Assembly (NCBI GenBank): GCA_036382905.1
Contig: DASVPL010000210.1
Span: 1 to 39,852 of the forward strand
Reading direction: 5' to 3'
Length of the DNA stretch: 39,852 nucleotides
From: AC-37 sp036382905
Lineage (GTDB): Bacteria; Actinomycetota; Thermoleophilia; Solirubrobacterales; Thermoleophilaceae
Under the pieces are notes generated by a model. That model ran no database searches, was not told where the DNA came from, and saw nothing but the letters and a program-made list of their open reading frames with translations. The translations under genes and the position numbers were made by a program. Below are positions 39,603 through 39,852 of this stretch, one piece after another (position 1 is the stretch's first letter; each line of letters opens with the position of its first letter).

Positions 39603-39852
39603 GCGCCGGCGGCTGGGGTTGGCTCATCCTGCTGTTCCCGCTCTGGGGAACGATCCTGATCTCGCTGTTCTGGCGGCTGCTGCCGCGGCGCACCGCGGGC
39701 TGGCTCGGCAGCGCGGCGATCCTCGGGTCGTTCGTCGCCTCGCTGGGCGCGTTCTTCTCGATCCAGTCGGACGACGTGCACCACCGGGTCGTGGAGTCGA
39801 ACGCGTTCGACTACGTGAAGACCGCCGGCGTGAACGTGGACCTGGGGATCCT
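39599..39852 (+). CDS. nuoL: NADH-quinone oxidoreductase subunit L, 5' part
   Basis: GTG at 39599 overlaps the nuoK stop by 4 nt; the frame is open to the window edge (84 codons). WLILLFPLWGTILISLFW, then a second helix AAILGSFVASLGAFFSI, matches the beginning of NuoL, the distal antiporter-like proton-pumping subunit. Identity rests on the operon position and these two helices. Confidence 0.85.
   Translation, partial: MSAGGWGWLILLFPLWGTILISLFWRLLPRRTAGWLGSAAILGSFVASLGAFFSIQSDDVHHRVVESNAFDYVKTAGVNVDLGI

Overview
The window is high-GC bacterial chromosome. GC-rich codon third positions, GTG and TTG starts, two serine tRNAs, a nuoA-L operon, Ku, a SigG-type ECF factor and a baeRF-family protein suggest an actinobacterium, probably of the Thermoleophilia/Solirubrobacterales kind. 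That placement is inference from gene content. No phage, transposase, integrase or CRISPR array is visible.

Layout. 1-3.5 kb: a Cys-rich unknown protein faces a minus-strand cassette (acetyltransferase, signal peptidase II, a divergent Lgt-like protein and a LamG lipoprotein). 3.6-6.6 kb: a secreted unknown protein, tRNA-Ser(GCT) with a terminator, an M23 peptidase behind a cyclic-di-AMP riboswitch, an LmeA-like protein and two small acidic proteins. 6.7-11.9 kb: an HD-GYP protein, a baeRF-family protein, a CrtI/PYROXD2-like oxidoreductase, a 56-residue membrane protein and Ku, ending in a long hairpin. 11.9-21.6 kb: mostly single metabolic, membrane and regulatory genes (alpha/beta hydrolase, catalase-like protein, DoxX-like protein, cupin, MmpL/MarR pair, ECF sigma, VOC protein, acyltransferase). 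21.6-24.86 kb: a visibly lower-GC segment with a structured non-coding stretch, a small membrane protein, and argG overlapping an unusual regulator, ending at the 3' end of tRNA-Ser(TGA). 25-28.9 kb: a secreted papain-like protein, serS, and divergent cytochrome c and cupredoxin lipoproteins. 28.9 kb to the end: a half-CtaA-like membrane protein and the complex I operon nuoABCDEFGHIJK plus the start of nuoL.

Gene expression. At least twelve genes or leaders show a TANNNT hexamer 6-10 nt before the start codon, which places the transcript start at or next to the initiation codon (leaderless mRNAs). In two divergent pairs, 20-22 bp carry the -10 elements for both directions. Most genes with a clear Shine-Dalgarno sequence are internal to operons or encode small proteins.

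The most interesting candidate system is the argG segment. Two TGAGCGYGCTCA palindromes lie 23 bp apart upstream of a -10 box. A ten-codon apparently leaderless ORF follows, and its stop overlaps the argG start. argG in turn overlaps a gene for a protein with an HTH-like N-terminus and two RAM/ACT-like repeats. I infer a self-contained, probably autoregulated arginine-pathway module. Other leads are the structured RNA candidate at 21650-21875, the symmetric leaderless promoters, and the lipoprotein-processing cassette with its catalytically odd Lgt homologue.
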